This document shows positions 1 through 12,075 of a DNA stretch of 64,000 bases, one piece after another. The notes under the pieces are model-generated. The model worked only from the letters and a program-made list of their open reading frames with translations, did no database searches and was not told the DNA's origin. Numbering within the stretch: position 1 is the stretch's first letter; every line of letters starts with the position of its first letter. The DNA lies in assembly GCA_025084515.1 (NCBI GenBank), contig JAJAGP010000080.1, positions 874,703 through 938,702 on the forward strand. Direction: 5' to 3'. The stretch is from Ancistrus triradiatus. Its lineage: Eukaryota > Chordata > Actinopteri > Siluriformes > Loricariidae. The translations under genes were made by a program, and so were the position numbers.

Positions 1-2040
1 TACACTGCCACATTTGGTTTTGCACTGAAATGCTACTGTTAATTAGGTCCAGGGAAGAACTTCTCTTCCATAAACCAATGGTAATAAGCACACACCACAC
101 ACCGGGTTTGATTGACAGATTACCTCAGCATGAAAAAACCCAACAATGAATGTGTTATATACAAATGTTAATATCTTTAACCCCACCTCCTGTGGTCTGT
201 CTGTAACCCAGTCTAACAAAAAAACAGTACTAATTATGCAAAGCTTGAGCTACTTTTCACAAAAGCGATCACAATCTGTTTTGCTCGCACAGGCGGGGAA
301 ACACACACACCCTCCTACTGCGAGGGTGAGAGGTCAGGCGGCATGCTCGAGGGCAGCGCCTGATCTACAGCGGGGGGGCTGTGCAGTTAATGGCGAGTTA
401 ACCAGAGACCTGGTATGACAAAATCAGCCCTACATTTGCACCTCCCCTCATCAGCCAGGCTAGCGCCCCAAGCTCTTATTCCTCCTACCCCCTATGGGTG
501 TTGCGTTCGTTTGTCCATGAGCTATTGGTGGAGCCAAAATTGGGGGATTCTCTATGTTTAAATCTCTAAAAAATATCCAAATCTTCAATGGTACACATGC
601 AAATCAGCAGACGTCTGGGTTATCAGACAAGGCTCTACATGATCACCCTAGCTCAAGCTCCTGGAACGACTTAAGGAACGACGGAGGAATAATAGCCTTC
701 ATCGGTGTAATTAGAGTCCATAAAATGAATGGGATCAGCAGGATAGAGACAGTAGCTGGTTTTAAATGACACAAGGCGCAGACGCCTGAGGGTATAAATT
801 CTTGAGTGTTGGGCGTTAAAACTTGTCAGGCAGGTTGGTTTACATGAGTCGCGCAGAATCCACCGGTGAGACACAATAGCACATCTGGCCCGTACCTGCC
901 GAGCAACCATTATTTATGCGGAATGAGAAAGAAAAACAATCAGGGATCCAGTAAAGAAAAGAAAAGAAAAAGAAACGTCTCTCAGCAATCAAGGGTACAA
1001 TTCAAATTTGGGGAGTCGAGAAGCGTCATTTGCGTTGGAAATTGATGTGTTGCGCATACCAATAAAAATGTAAATCCTCAATTCAAAACATGGCCGTTCG
1101 CCAAGCAAAACAAAACCTGAAGGACCCTCGATATGCATATTAGCCCGATGTCCCCCTCCCCTTTTCACACATTTGAACGTGGCCTCCACACGCTATGGTT
1201 TTGGCAAGTTCGCCCGGCCCGTGCTGGCTGCTGAAAGCGATCCTGCGCTGCGCAAATGGCTTTCATTAGCCTGCCGCCCGCAGCTACTGAGTCGCACTAT
1301 TGTGCTCTCAACAAAGCGGCGAAGGAGCGAGGAGCTATCAGGTCCAAGGAGAGAAGGAAAGGAGGAAAACAGGGGGAGGAGATGAAAAGGAATCAGGAAG
1401 CCATCCCCCATGACCGGAGAGGAAACTGTTATGGGTCAACAACCTCGTTGGTGTACCCATCCCTCCATGTGACTATGCTATCAGTGTGGCGCTAGACACA
1501 GACATCCTAATTTAAACCCACTGCACTTCCCTTCCTGAGCTCAGCTCCAGCGTGAGCCTCCGTCTCCCGAAGCCGGCCAGGAAGTCGCAGCTGTCTTAAT
1601 TGCCCACAGCGCACCATCATCAATCAGCAAACTGGCTAGTGGGCTGCATCCGAGACCTCGGTGACACACAGAAGGTCTTTCATTCGCTTCTGCTAGTGAT
1701 CCACGGTCAAAACGTGCACCTCGGTCACAGTCCACGACGCTATTAGAGGTGGGTTTATGAGGCCTTGTAAGATTTTCACAGGGTCAATAAAAGCACTCAG
1801 ACCAGGCAGTTGTGATCGGCATCACGGTGATCAGCGTACGAGGTGTCGTACGAAAGAGGGTGGAAACTGGTGGAAGGCTCGACTGTCCAATCGTTACACA
1901 AAAATTTGGTTTTTCATTTTTGGTGAAAGGGCTTCTAATGAAGCATAAACAAGGTGCTACACTAAAGCCAGGTAAGAACCAGGACTTACAGGCAGCCTGT
2001 CCTCCTTTCAAGATCGGTTCCACAAAGGCATTAATGTATT
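1..2040. other. No recognised gene; unassigned sequence
   Basis: I find no repeat family, splice-bounded exon or homologous reading frame here. The stretch around 1140-1380 is richer in CpG and has short open frames on both strands, but none reads like a known protein and no strong splice sites frame one. It could be a conserved non-coding element; the sequence alone does not show that. Confidence 0.5.
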
Positions 2041-2044
2041 GTGC

Positions 2045-2115
2045 TGGTAGTGGCGCAGTGGTTAAGGTACTAGACTACTGACTGAAGTTTCAGCGTTGCC
2101 AAGTTGCACCAACCT
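2045..2115 (+). repeat. 5' fragment of tRNA-derived SINE
   Basis: The stretch 'TGGCGCAGTGGTTAAGGTAC' followed by 'TAGACTACTGACTGAAG' matches the tRNA-like head (box A region) of the SINEs elsewhere in the window. The core and 3' tail are missing, and the sequence runs directly into a TIR element copy. Confidence 0.6.
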
Positions 2116-2117
2116 TA

Positions 2118-2531
2118 GAGGTCTACATGACTTGGGCAGTAAGCGGATTTCTACTTTGCAACCAGCCAATAATCTCACCGAAAAATGTGGCAAACACCAA
2201 AACTGAAAGGCAAAAGGCTTTAAATTTGCCTTTAATTCCGTGGTTGCCAAATCCCTCGAGAAAAAAATCTGTCACAGTCAATGGAAAAAAGAGGCCCAAT
2301 AAAGCCAAGTCTTTAGAATAGGCGTTCCTGGCAACCATGTCGGGTTAGGAAATTGGGGAACTTGTATACACGCTATGAGTAATCCGATTACTGGAGTAAA
2401 ATCCAGGTCTCTTTATTGGATTTCTTCAATCTGATTTCATGACCTGCATATGCTGTATACATGACCACTTCAATAATCAGATAACTGCAGAAATCCGACT
2501 AGGATCGGATTATTAACTGCATGTCATGACT
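2118..2531 (-). mobile_element. TIR element family 'P600', partial copy
   Basis: This is a diverged copy of the 602-bp element seen complete at 59405-60006, in the opposite orientation. Shared blocks include 'TTTGCAACCAGCCAATAATC' near 2155 (the reverse complement occurs near 59850) and 'GCTGTATACATGACCACTTC' at 2453. A terminal block 'CGGATTATTAACTGCATG' lies near 2505. The outer part of one end is lost. It has no coding capacity. The superfamily is not clear because I see no convincing target-site duplication. Confidence 0.65.
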
Positions 2532-3915
2532 TCAAGGACATAAGCACACCTGCTTCTGAAAGTGGATCAAGCCTTGCTCAGATTTATGAGCAAGAGAACC
2601 AAACATGAGGTATGCAGAAAAAGAGGAAGATGTCATAGGGAAGTGCTTAGCCGTGTGGAAACACACACCAGCTTGGCAGTGCAGAAACAGCAGGCTGGCA
2701 GACAGGAGAAAATAGCCAACAGGGATAGAAGCGCCAACTGTCCAAGAAGAGGAGCTTAGCTAAACCTGTCCACAGCGAGAGGAAGGATGTGACCTCTACG
2801 TAAGGTGAACCAAACACAGACAGGATGGCAGTGACGGCACCTTCCTACACGGGCTAAACCCTCATTCCAACCTTCGATCTGCTTGAACAACCGTCCATTT
2901 GACCTTCAACGTCTGACCTACTCTCGTCCCACTGAGTAGACAAAAACCGCCAACCGAAGGGAAGCTCGGAAGCCTCTGGCGCTCGGGATCTTTTTCCAAG
3001 TCCACTTCTGCTTCCCACAGACCAGGCGCGACACATTTTCCACACTCAGCAAGATGATTAAGAGCCCCGTTCCTCCACAGGCCTGAGCGCTAACAGGCCA
3101 AAAGCGGAAGGGAAGGCAATGCAGGCCACGATGCCAAGCACGTCAGGTTGGCACGGGAGCCAAAGAATGCAGTTATTTAACAGCCCAAGATGATATTTCA
3201 GGTGACACCTGCAGCCAAGCCGGGATGCACCAGCATATCAGACAATTTTTGAATTCCAGTGTGTACAACCCAGAAGGCTTTTCTCTCATTCTCGCACTCT
3301 CAGATGCTGTGGGAACTTGCACAGCACTCATCGCTTGGCTGAGATGCCCTGGCATATGTGGCCACCGATAGCAACACAGCGGGCATGGAAACTAGCAGGC
3401 TGCAGCTGCCCAGATATAGAAGTGATAGGGGCTGCATAGGCAGCTATGACTCGCAACCCTTTAGAGGTCAGCAGGGTCGGACGTACAGTGCCAACGGCAA
3501 CCGGGGCATGAATGAGAGCATGGCGGGGAAGTGATGGGTGACGTCCTGGCTAAGTGAGAAAGGCCAGATTGGGATGTGTGAAGCATGACCCATTTGGCTT
3601 AATTAGGGCAAGAACCAGCAGGGAGCAGTGTGAAACCTCTTGCTGGCGTCTCCATATCTGGTGCCCATATATTTTGGGGTCCAATATCTACGGGAACGCC
3701 CAGGTTTGCCTTTCCATGCTGTCCGATTAGGAGTCCCACATGGAAGAACCCTACACTTTTCCACCCTAGTCTTAGATAGCAGAACTACATCTCTGGAAAA
3801 AGCTCTAAAATTGGCACCGAGACCAACCTTGTTCTTCCAACACCCAAATCAGGTTTCCTTCAGATTAGAGTTAAGCAGTATGACGGTACATACCATAACA
3901 CAGCAGCTATGTTTT
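2532..3915. other. No recognised gene
   Basis: Short open frames occur on both strands (for example 3173-3355 minus and 3640-3924 plus), but none has family motifs or good flanking splice signals. No repeat family was recognised. Confidence 0.45.
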
Positions 3916-3921
3916 GAAACA

Positions 3922-4373
3922 TAGTACTGTGCAAAAGTCTTAGGTCACCATTAGATTTGTTGTTTTAGCAATAGTATGATGACCATATATAACATGTTGT
4001 TGATGATTGGAGCCAAAATTTCAAACTTGGATTTGTCACTCCATGATATTATTTATATGTGAGCTTTAGCTTTAGACTTTTCACCCTTGTTGCATTCCCA
4101 AAAAACGGTTTCTTGGCTGCTACCCTTTAAAAAAGACCATTCCTGCTCAATTCTTCTGACTGCAGAAGGGTCAACTAGGCATCCCGACAAAGTGTAAGGG
4201 GAGGTAACTCAAATTTCATATATTTTTTTTAATACTGCATACAAATTTCCTGTATTTTCTGGTTGCATTCTAATAAAGAGACTGAGAAATAACGATATAT
4301 GGTCATTACACCACTGCTAAATCAATGGTATATCTAATCTAATGGTGGCCTAAGACTTTTGCACAGTTCTGTA
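3922..4373 (-). mobile_element. Tc1/mariner-derived MITE, copy 1
   Basis: The ends are inverted repeats. The left end reads 'CTGTGCAAAAGTCTTAGG' and the right end reads 'CCTAAGACTTTTGCACAG'. At about 4012-4066 the minus strand still encodes a relic of the first DD34E catalytic block (W-S-D-K-S-K-F-E), so this is an internally deleted Tc1-like transposon and not an unrelated MITE. A second copy with the same ends lies at 37863-38322. No intact transposase frame remains. Confidence 0.75.
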
Positions 4374-4843
4374 GCTATCAAATCCAAAGTTTGACAAATT
4401 CAATCAGGGAAAAATGCACATTCAAATGCAGAGGAGAGCAATGTGGGGTAAGTCCTAACGACACCCCAGCATTTGTAAAGTGCTATGTGAGAATGTGATT
4501 ATCATTCCGCTACATCCAATTTTGCAGTCTGTATAGCCTGAGAAGTCCCGCGAGTACGATTCAGATTCCAAAACAGCTTTTACTGACCCCGATTAATCCA
4601 TTACAAATAACTAACTAGTTCTTTCAAAATTTAAATGAGGATTACTTTATAAAGGACTGCATGGAAAAAGCAATCCCATTACTGCATATGTATGACAAAA
4701 AGCTAGAAAAGTAACCCAAGACCAAACGGAAAAAGCTATAATTAAATTTTGACAATAAAGATTTGCAGTGAATCTTTATTCCTTTGGTCTGTGCGTGGGC
4801 TGGGGGGACTTTTCTTAGATACTCTTTCTATTTCTTTTTAGAT

Positions 4844-5012
4844 AGTGGTTAAGGTACTGGATTATGGACCAGAAGGTCCAAGGTTCAAATCCCACTCCTG
4901 CTGTTGGGTCCTTGAGCAAGCCCCTTAACACATAATTGATCTCTTGTAAGACTGTATCAGTTGTATGTCGCTCTGGATAAGGGTGTCTGCTAAATGACAG
5001 AAATGCAAATGT
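4844..5012 (+). mobile_element. tRNA-derived SINE
   Basis: The element begins with the tRNA-like head 'AGTGGTTAAGGTACTGGA', has a clear box B ('GGTTCAAATCCC'), then the 'GGGTCCTTGAGCAAGCCCC' block. It ends with the fish SINE tail 'TCGCTCTGGATAAGGGTG' and 'TCTGCTAAATG'. Pol III promoter boxes are recognisable, but the head is not a tRNA gene because it lacks a foldable cloverleaf and anticodon arm. Short deletions show that it is an old insertion. Confidence 0.9.
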
Positions 5013-5124
5013 ACTCATGAGGGGGGCTCCAAGGAAAAAAGGTTGGGAACCACTGGAATAGATAAAACATTCAGATTAAGTTAGTTGAGACAAACCCATT
5101 CACTTTACATTCCTGCTTTACAGT

Positions 5125-5200
5125 TCAGGGTCGTGGGTGGCCGGGACGTAATGGGCAGCACAGGGCACAAAGCGGGAACTAATTCCATCAGAGGACATGG
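5125..5200 (+). repeat. Fragment of dispersed repeat family 'R'
   Basis: 'GGGTCGTGGGTGGCCGGGAC' followed by 'GGGCAGCACAGGGCACAAAG' resembles the fish repeat also seen at 48900-49145, 53213-53400 and 63700-63830 (a consensus-like 'GTCGTGGGAGGCC... CAGTCCATCGCAGG' block). Only a short, diverged part is present. Confidence 0.4.
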
Positions 5201-6227
5201 TCACCACAAACAGTCACACTGGGCCTCTTTTTAGGGACACCAATGGGCCTAAATGTTCTTTAGAAACCCACACACCGAAAACCCAAACTCCACACACACA
5301 GTGGTCGGACCGGGCTTGGACCTTGTGACAGCGCGAAGCACGGGCATTAGCAAACAGACATCACCACTTAGCCAGATGCGCATGCAAAGCAGCAACTGAA
5401 ACCAGCTCTCAGGCAGCCCGGTGTGTACGAGCAGCCTTTTTGTAACCGCCACGCTGACCTTTAACAGAGTGGAAGCTCTGGGACAGTTTCTCTTCCCGTC
5501 CTGGATTCAATCAGTTCCCTCTTCTATATTGCTTCATCGGGCGAGAGGTTTGAGAACACCTGCACGTCAGCTCCTCGGCGGCTCTAATCTAAACTTCGAT
5601 CTACACTTTCGTGATAAGCCCACGGGCATTAAACGCGCACGCCAAATGCACATCCCCTCCCCCCGCTGCCTAGCATCTGGCTGTCCCCTGAGCACGCACA
5701 GCGGTTCTAATCTAGTCATTTCCACTCTCGTTCTCTCACGCTGACCTTAATACCGGCGCGCTGACCAGCAGAGTGTAAGAACACGTATAACCTAAATACA
5801 GCTCTGTGCTACTTTTTCGGAATGTATGCAAAAATACGATCTGGATCAGGGAGCGTTTGTGATCTACAGGGATTCTGATAATCCCTGCGCTGACAAGCCT
5901 GCTACTTAATTAACCACTAAATGAAATAGAGACCAAAATGCAAGGCGGATATTCAGCGAGTCCAAGAACGAGTTTCACAGCTGCTGAATATCAAAGAAAA
6001 ATCAGGACAGACAGACAGACACACGACGCACATGGTTAGGTGTTGGAGTCTATATAGTATGCTTGTGCATCCGTAGTAGAGAGACCGAACATTTTGAGAT
6101 AATCGGCTGAGATCTGGCTCACAAGGCAGATATTTAATAATAGTAGAGAAGATCCAGAGAAACTTTGTTCCCAGCATTACCACCTGGAGCTCAAACTGGG
6201 ACTACCAAGGGACTACAAACAAAGAGA
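5201..6227. other. No recognised gene
   Basis: I see only short chance frames. No repeat or RNA feature was recognised. CpG is moderately frequent at 5540-5760 but there is no exon-like reading frame. Confidence 0.4.
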
Positions 6228-6565
6228 TCCTGAAAGAATATTCAGGGATGGCGAGGCCATTTATGCCAAGATGAAAATGCTTCCAGCATTACAACTTACT
6301 GCCCTTAACTGGGAGTGGGATTAAAAACAAAAAGATGCTGCTACCACGTGCACTACTATAACACTGTTCATTTTTAGCAAGTTTTTACACATTAGTCTGT
6401 TTTCCCAGTGCAATTTATTTTTCATAAAAAAAAAAAGAAGAGTACAAACAGAGACAGTGCATTTATAGCTTGTACATTTATAGGTTGCAAGAAAACGCGA
6501 TATCAGCATTGCATATCAGCCATCGATCACCCTGCTCTCTAAATATTGGCATCAGCCATTAAAAA
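6228..6565 (+). mobile_element. Non-autonomous element with 'GGCCGATTAAT'-type ends, copy 1
   Basis: This stretch aligns with 60836-61096. Shared features in the same order are 'CAGCATTAC', 'GGGATT...AAAAAGATGCTG', 'GTGCACTACT', 'CAGTGCAAT' and an A-run followed by 'CAGTGCATT'. At its 3' end (about 6505-6565) it has 'TTGGCATCAGCCATTAAAAA', which resembles the GGCCGATTAAT terminal block at 60680. Non-coding; superfamily not determined. Confidence 0.6.
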
Positions 6566-7018
6566 ACCATTTCGGTTTCAAACCACTAATCCGCACACAC
6601 ACAAGCTAATAAGGACAGTCCTCCAAGCTGCTTTGGTACCATGATTGGAAACAGTATACCTAAAAAAACTCACACCAGACAATGGCTATATAGCATCAAT
6701 ATACATCTAGTAACTAGAGCAACATGACGGGGGCTACGTGCAATTCAACGTGCAAAAAAATTCTTTATAGACTATGTTTTAAAAGTGCAGATTACAAACT
6801 GACATGCTGGGGAGGTGGAAAGCTATAAAGGTGCTATAAAAGGTGTAAAGTACAGGTCATTCCAGTACCACTGACTGTCTATGGGGATTCCATATCTGTG
6901 TACTTCATATTATGAACCAGTTAGCAGTGAGTGCGGCTGAAACGAAATTAGAAGGGGTGTCTACATACTTATGTAGATAACTATATTTTTATAATGCTTA
7001 GATAACAGACATGTGTGA

Positions 7019-7134
<116 letters not shown>

Positions 7135-7196
7135 GATTTTATTTCAGTAACTGGATTTCTCGCATTTGTAAGGGACAGAGTGTAGAGCTGTCCCGG

Positions 7197-7585
7197 AAGA
7201 GGCTAAAAGGAATCAAACATGGTTGCCAGGTCCATTTATTCTAAGAAATCTTCTTTTGGGCTTGTTTCCATAGAACTGATTGCATGTTTCTCTGGCGGGA
7301 TCCGGCAATCCTGGAATTAAAACGCAGCATCTGCGAATCGGTTACGAAACAATTTTGGGGAAACAATATATGTCCTCAACACAGTGTAAGCTCAGGAAAA
7401 TGAAGCATTTCATTATTTAATTATTAAAGTTCGAAGTTAACGTCACATCCTGCTGTGACATCCCTGGCTTGTTGCAGAGTAGAAATCTGATGATTGCCAT
7501 GGTCATGCAAACCAGAAGCTTTCCCTCCATCTCATTACCAAAGCTGATTTTTTGCAGTTATCAGATAAGTGCATGTAAACACAAT
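7197..7585 (+). mobile_element. TIR element family 'P600', partial copy
   Basis: This is colinear with the right two-thirds of the complete copy at 59405-60006. Shared blocks are 'GGCAATCCTGGAATTAAAAC' (7306), 'GGCTTGTTGCAGAGTAG' (7467) and a terminal part with 'TGCAGTTATCAGATAAGTGC' (7553) followed by 'ATGTAAACAC'. The left end is missing. No coding capacity. Confidence 0.65.
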
Positions 7586-7589
7586 CCAT

Positions 7590-9000
7590 TAGTTGACTTT
7601 ACTCAAATGGCCTCCACGGTCACTAAATAGGGACCAAAATCAGATAAATGTTTCCAGCACTTTCGTGAACCTACGCCAGAAAGAATTAACGCAGTTCTGA
7701 GGGCAAAAGGGGGTCTGCCCGACACTAGCAACATGTACCTAATGCATTGGCTGGTGAGTGAAAACCACCATAATGTAATAATACATCTAGTTTCCTTTTC
7801 CAAAAGCCAGGTTAAGTCACAGCCAGGTTAAAATAATGAGTCTAATCTGGCAGTCTAACCTCAGCTTGACTTGGACACATGCCTTCTTGAACCCTGGGTT
7901 TGGGGAGGAGGGGTGAACATACCAAACTTACACTGGGGAAAAATGTTTGACCCTCAGCGACCCCTGTAAATGCTCGACCAAATTACAGCTGCCCAGTTAA
8001 GACAATTAGCTTCAGAAGCAGCATTAAACAGAGTCTGAACTCCACCGAGCAGCAAGGAAAGTCACCCAGCAACACGGGCAGCATTAAAAATGCAATCACA
8101 GTCAGCACTGCGTACAGTCAGACGAGAAGGGTACCGGCCCTGACCTACTAAGCGAAATAAGAGGGCTGGCATTGGGGAGAGACGTTGGGAGAAACAGCCC
8201 TCTCCTGCAAGGCTCATTATTTTTACACAGTTCAGCTTCCATGGCATTCGGCAGCCAGGACGAGCCACAAAGGGCTCGTTATGGCGTTTCTACCGCCGCC
8301 GTGCACGCGCTAGGTTTTATGCGCTGGACAAGGGACGGTAATGCAGAAAGTGTGGGAAGAAAAGAGCTGCACCATAAAGTAACCAGCAAACCACAGAGGA
8401 GCAACGACAAATTCCATCATACATTAAGGATTGTGCCATATTTCAGGCCATCCAGTCAACAAGTACATACAGAGATGATTCTGGACCAAAGGTTTCACTT
8501 TCTGCATGGGAAACAGCACATTTAACCCCGGTTGGAACGGAAACATTATGAAGCAAGAGGCAGTGATGGCGCTGCAGCGACCCTGTTTAGCTCCGAGCAA
8601 ACTGTAATTGCTGGAACAGTTTAAGAATCGACAGAAAAATGAAAATGAAAATGATGAAATCCCTCGCAAGTCAACAATGAGCGCATTTGCCTGTACAAAA
8701 CTGCAAAAGAAACTCCTGCAAACAGAGTTGCTATTAGAGGAGTCAGTTTTTCCACTACAAAGCAATACAGTATAAAGTTTTGAACAAAAACATGCCTATA
8801 TTAACGCCGTCCTTCACACCGAGTCCGAAACTGACGAACCGAGAGGCCGCGTAAAATGTTTAATCAGAGCCTGTTCTAATTTCTGCGTCGTTCGGAGGGC
8901 TTAAAATCAGGCCGACCAATCAGAGCTCAGTTGCCAGGCAGAACAACTCATCAAGAGCTTATAGGACGAGCAACACGCCGACTGTAAAAACACAGATATT
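7590..9000. other. No recognised gene
   Basis: Two longer frames (8172-8525 plus and 8424-8765 minus) overlap each other, show no family motif and have no supporting splice signals. No repeat family was recognised. Confidence 0.45.
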
Positions 9001-9005
9001 AACAG

Positions 9006-9194
9006 TTACATTTACAGCATTTAGCAGACGCCCTTATCCAGAGCGACTTACAATTGATACAGTCTTACAATACAAGTAATTTTGGATTAAGGGCCTTGCT
9101 CAAGGACCAAACAGTGGCAGCTTGGCAGAGGTGGGATTTGAACCCTGGACCTTGTGGTCCATAGTCCATTACCTTACCCACTAGGCTACCACAA
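9006..9194 (-). mobile_element. tRNA-derived SINE, near full length
   Basis: On the plus strand the reversed tail is 'TTTAGCAGACGCCCTTATCC' and 'AGAGCGACTTACAATTG'. The reversed box B is 'GGGATTTGAACCC', followed by 'CTAGGCTACCACA', the reverse of the tRNA-like head. This is one of the better-preserved copies in the window. Confidence 0.92.
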
Positions 9195-9199
9195 ACGCA

Positions 9200-10384
9200 C
9201 AGAAAAGATCTGGCGGACTCTAACTGAAAGGCTGGAGAATGATGGCTAAAACTTCACAGTGACTGTATGGAACTGTTTTCTTATTTATTCGTTCATTCTA
9301 ATCATTAACTAGAGCTTCCTGCACTAATCTTCGCTCATCTCTGTTTTTTTTTTTTAAGTTGACGATCCGTGTGACACATTAAGAGAAGAGAAATTAAAGA
9401 AAGCAAAAGCGGACATGGAGTTTTCAGGGTGTTTAGCCAAAAAAGCGTAACGCACTTGAGGTGAAGGTGTCACTTCGTTCAAACTCGCATTGGTCTTTTT
9501 CTTGGCCTTTAGTATGTAACGATATGCACGTCGCCTGCTAGCTCAATTCCTCTGACACTTCTATCTTAAGAGCGTACAGCCATGCTCTTATCACATACAT
9601 GCCTCCATATCCACACTTGCAACATGAATCACTTCTGCATGGCTGCAAATGTAGGTCACACACACACCATACTCTAGAGCCCAAGCGAGGGTCCACGCTC
9701 GAGGCTCAATTCCCGCATGCACGCGTCCAACCGCCGAGGACACGCAACGCATTCCGACTTCTTCAGAAAACACGTTTCCGAGAAATGGCTTCTTTATTTA
9801 TTGCTCGAACAGATCTGAGTTTCCAGCGTGACAAGACGGCAAAAACGAGACGAGGAACAACAAGGAAATGCAGAAGTCGTTTCAATCTCGGCTCCGTCCG
9901 CTGCAGATTTCAGGGACGTGCCCCTCGAAGCTCTCGCTGATATAAACCACAGATACGTTTAAGGACCTAATGAGTGTAATTTAGAGTAACAGGAGATGTG
10001 AACAAGTTATGAAAAGAGCAAGAGCCTGGAGGAACGCCCCAGATCCGAGGTTGCACCTGTCAGAGTTATTAAATAATTCAAGCGACCACATTATATAATG
10101 CAAGAGCACAAGGCTCAGTGGTACGGACAAACAGCGAGCGCAATATTTCCGACAGATCTGGGTGACTGCATTTGCATGATCTTTGCATTTGTTGATTTTA
10201 TACCCTAACACTCCATAAGGGTTCACATTCACCATGTTTCCACAGGGTCTTTGTGCGATTTGTGACGTCACAGCTGGAGTGGCATAGCGCCTATATGTTT
10301 ATGCATGGAATCGTGTGTTATTGTGCCAGCTTCATAGAAGAGCTGGTTATTATGGCATTATGGCTTATGTTCATGAGTCGCTTT
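9200..10384. other. No recognised gene
   Basis: The stretch contains short frames only (for example 9599-9940 plus, 9981-10271 minus), without recognisable domains. Nothing else could be supported. Confidence 0.45.
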
Positions 10385-12075
10385 GGGCAAGTCCAAGTCA
10401 AGTCTTGAATCTCTCATGAGCCAGTCCGAGTCTGTAATCTATAGCACACGAGGCTCAAATGTCCAGTGTGGGAATTCAGATCAAATGTGGATCCTAGAGA
10501 GGGCGAGTCAAGAATCGAAGCTCTAGTGTACGTGTCCGAGTCAAGTGCCAAAGCTCCAAAGCCTGAACTCGAGTCAAAGTTTCAAATGTCTAGCGTGCAG
10601 GTCCAAGACAGGTGTTGAATCTCCGAAGTCGTGTCTCGAACTTCTAGTGTGAGTCCAAGTCAAGTCTCCAGGCAATAGTGTGCGAGTCCAAGCAGAGCGT
10701 AAATCTCTAGCGTGCAAGTCCGAGTCGGAATCAAGCGTTGATTCTCTAGGAGTGCAAATGTAAGTCAAGTCTGAAGTCTCTAGCGTGCGAGTCCGAGTCA
10801 GGTGTCGAATCTCTAGCGCAAGTCCAAGTCGAGTCCCTAGTCTATAATGTCAGAGTCCAAGTCGAGTCTGGAATCCGTAGACCGCGAGTCCAAGAAGAGC
10901 GTCAAAACTCTAGCGTGTGAGTCCGAGTCAGAATCAAGCGTTGAATCTCTAGGAGTCCAAGTCTGACTCGAGTCTAAAATCTCTAGCGTGCGAGGCCGAG
11001 TCCAAGTCAGGTGTCAAATCTTTAGTATGAGGGTCCAAGTTGTGTGTCAAATCTCCAGTGTGAGTCCAAATCGAGTCTCTAGTATTCTAATATTCAACTC
11101 TAGTGTGAGTCCAAGGCAAGTCTCTATTCAAGTGTGGGCTCCAAGTCGAGTCTTGAATCTCTAGCATTGAAGTCAAGTGCTGAATCTTTAGGAGTGCAAA
11201 TCTGAGTCGAGACTCTAATGTCTTGCAAGCAAGTACTGATCTGGTGTCGAATGTCAAGTGAAAGTCCAAGCCGAGCGTCAAATCTCCAGCGTGCAAGTCC
11301 GAGTCAAAATCAAGCGTTGAATCTCTAGGAGTGCAAGCCCGAGTCGAGTCTAAAATTTCTAGTGTGAGTCCGAGTCCAAGTCAGGTATCAAATCTCCAGC
11401 GTGAGTCCAAGTCGAGTCTGTAGTCTATAGCGTGCCAGCCCAAGTCGAGTCCGGAATCATGAGAATGCGAGTCCAAGTCAAATCTCAAATCTCTATCATG
11501 CAAGTCCGAGTCAGACTCAACTGTTGAATCTCTAGAAGCGCAAGTCTGCGTCGAGTCAAAAATCTCTAGTGTGAGCCCGAGTCCAAGTCAGGTGCATGAG
11601 AGTCCAAGTTGTGTGTTAAATCTCCAGCGCCAGTCCAAGGCAAGTCTTTAAAATTTATCATGCGAGTACGTGTCATTTCTCGAACCTCTAGTGTGAGTCA
11701 AGTCAAGTCTGTAGTGTGTGAGCCCAAGTCGAGTCTTGAATCTTTAGTGTCGAAGTTGGACTCGAATGTCAAATCTGTATTGTGCAAGTCCAAGTCAAGT
11801 TTCGACTCTCCAGAGGAAGTCCAGGTCGAGACTCTAGTATTTAGCAAGAGATCACTAGTCTATAGCATCCAAGTCCGAGTCAAGTGTCAAATTTCTAGCA
11901 TGTGAATCCAAGTCCGAGTCCCAAATCTCCAGTGTGCAAGTCTGAGTTCAGTTCCAAATCTCCAGCACAAGTCCAAGACGAGTCTTTAGAATTTAGCATG
12001 CGAGTCCAGGTCGAGTCCATAGCCCACGAGTCCGAGTTTTGAATGTCCAACGCAAGTAGAGTCCCTAACCTTGTG
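10385..12075. repeat. Minisatellite A (about 33-36 bp units, higher-order near 200 bp)
   Basis: A 1.7-kb tandem array of diverged units of the type 'GTCCAAGTCGAGTCT' + 'AATCTCTAGCGTGCGA'. Unit spacing is about 33-36 bp. A variant block 'CAAGCGTTGAATCTCTAGG' (and near forms) recurs at about 10732, 10935, 11174, 11311 and 11518. The steps 10732-10935 (203 bp) and 11311-11518 (207 bp) suggest amplification of multi-unit blocks. Several open frames in the array (for example 11609-11905 plus, 11895-12197 minus) are artefacts of the repeat. The array lies 3' of the minus-strand exon, so it is probably intronic. Confidence 0.93.

Noticed and set aside
4844..5012. tRNA gene candidates at SINE heads (also 9006, 24882, 51755, 53444, 60149, 63309)
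   Set aside because: Box A and box B are present, but no full cloverleaf with an anticodon arm can be drawn, and each head is fused to the SINE core and tail.
8424..8765. 113-aa minus-strand frame
   Set aside because: It overlaps an equally long plus-strand frame, has low-complexity Ser/Phe content and shows no splice support.
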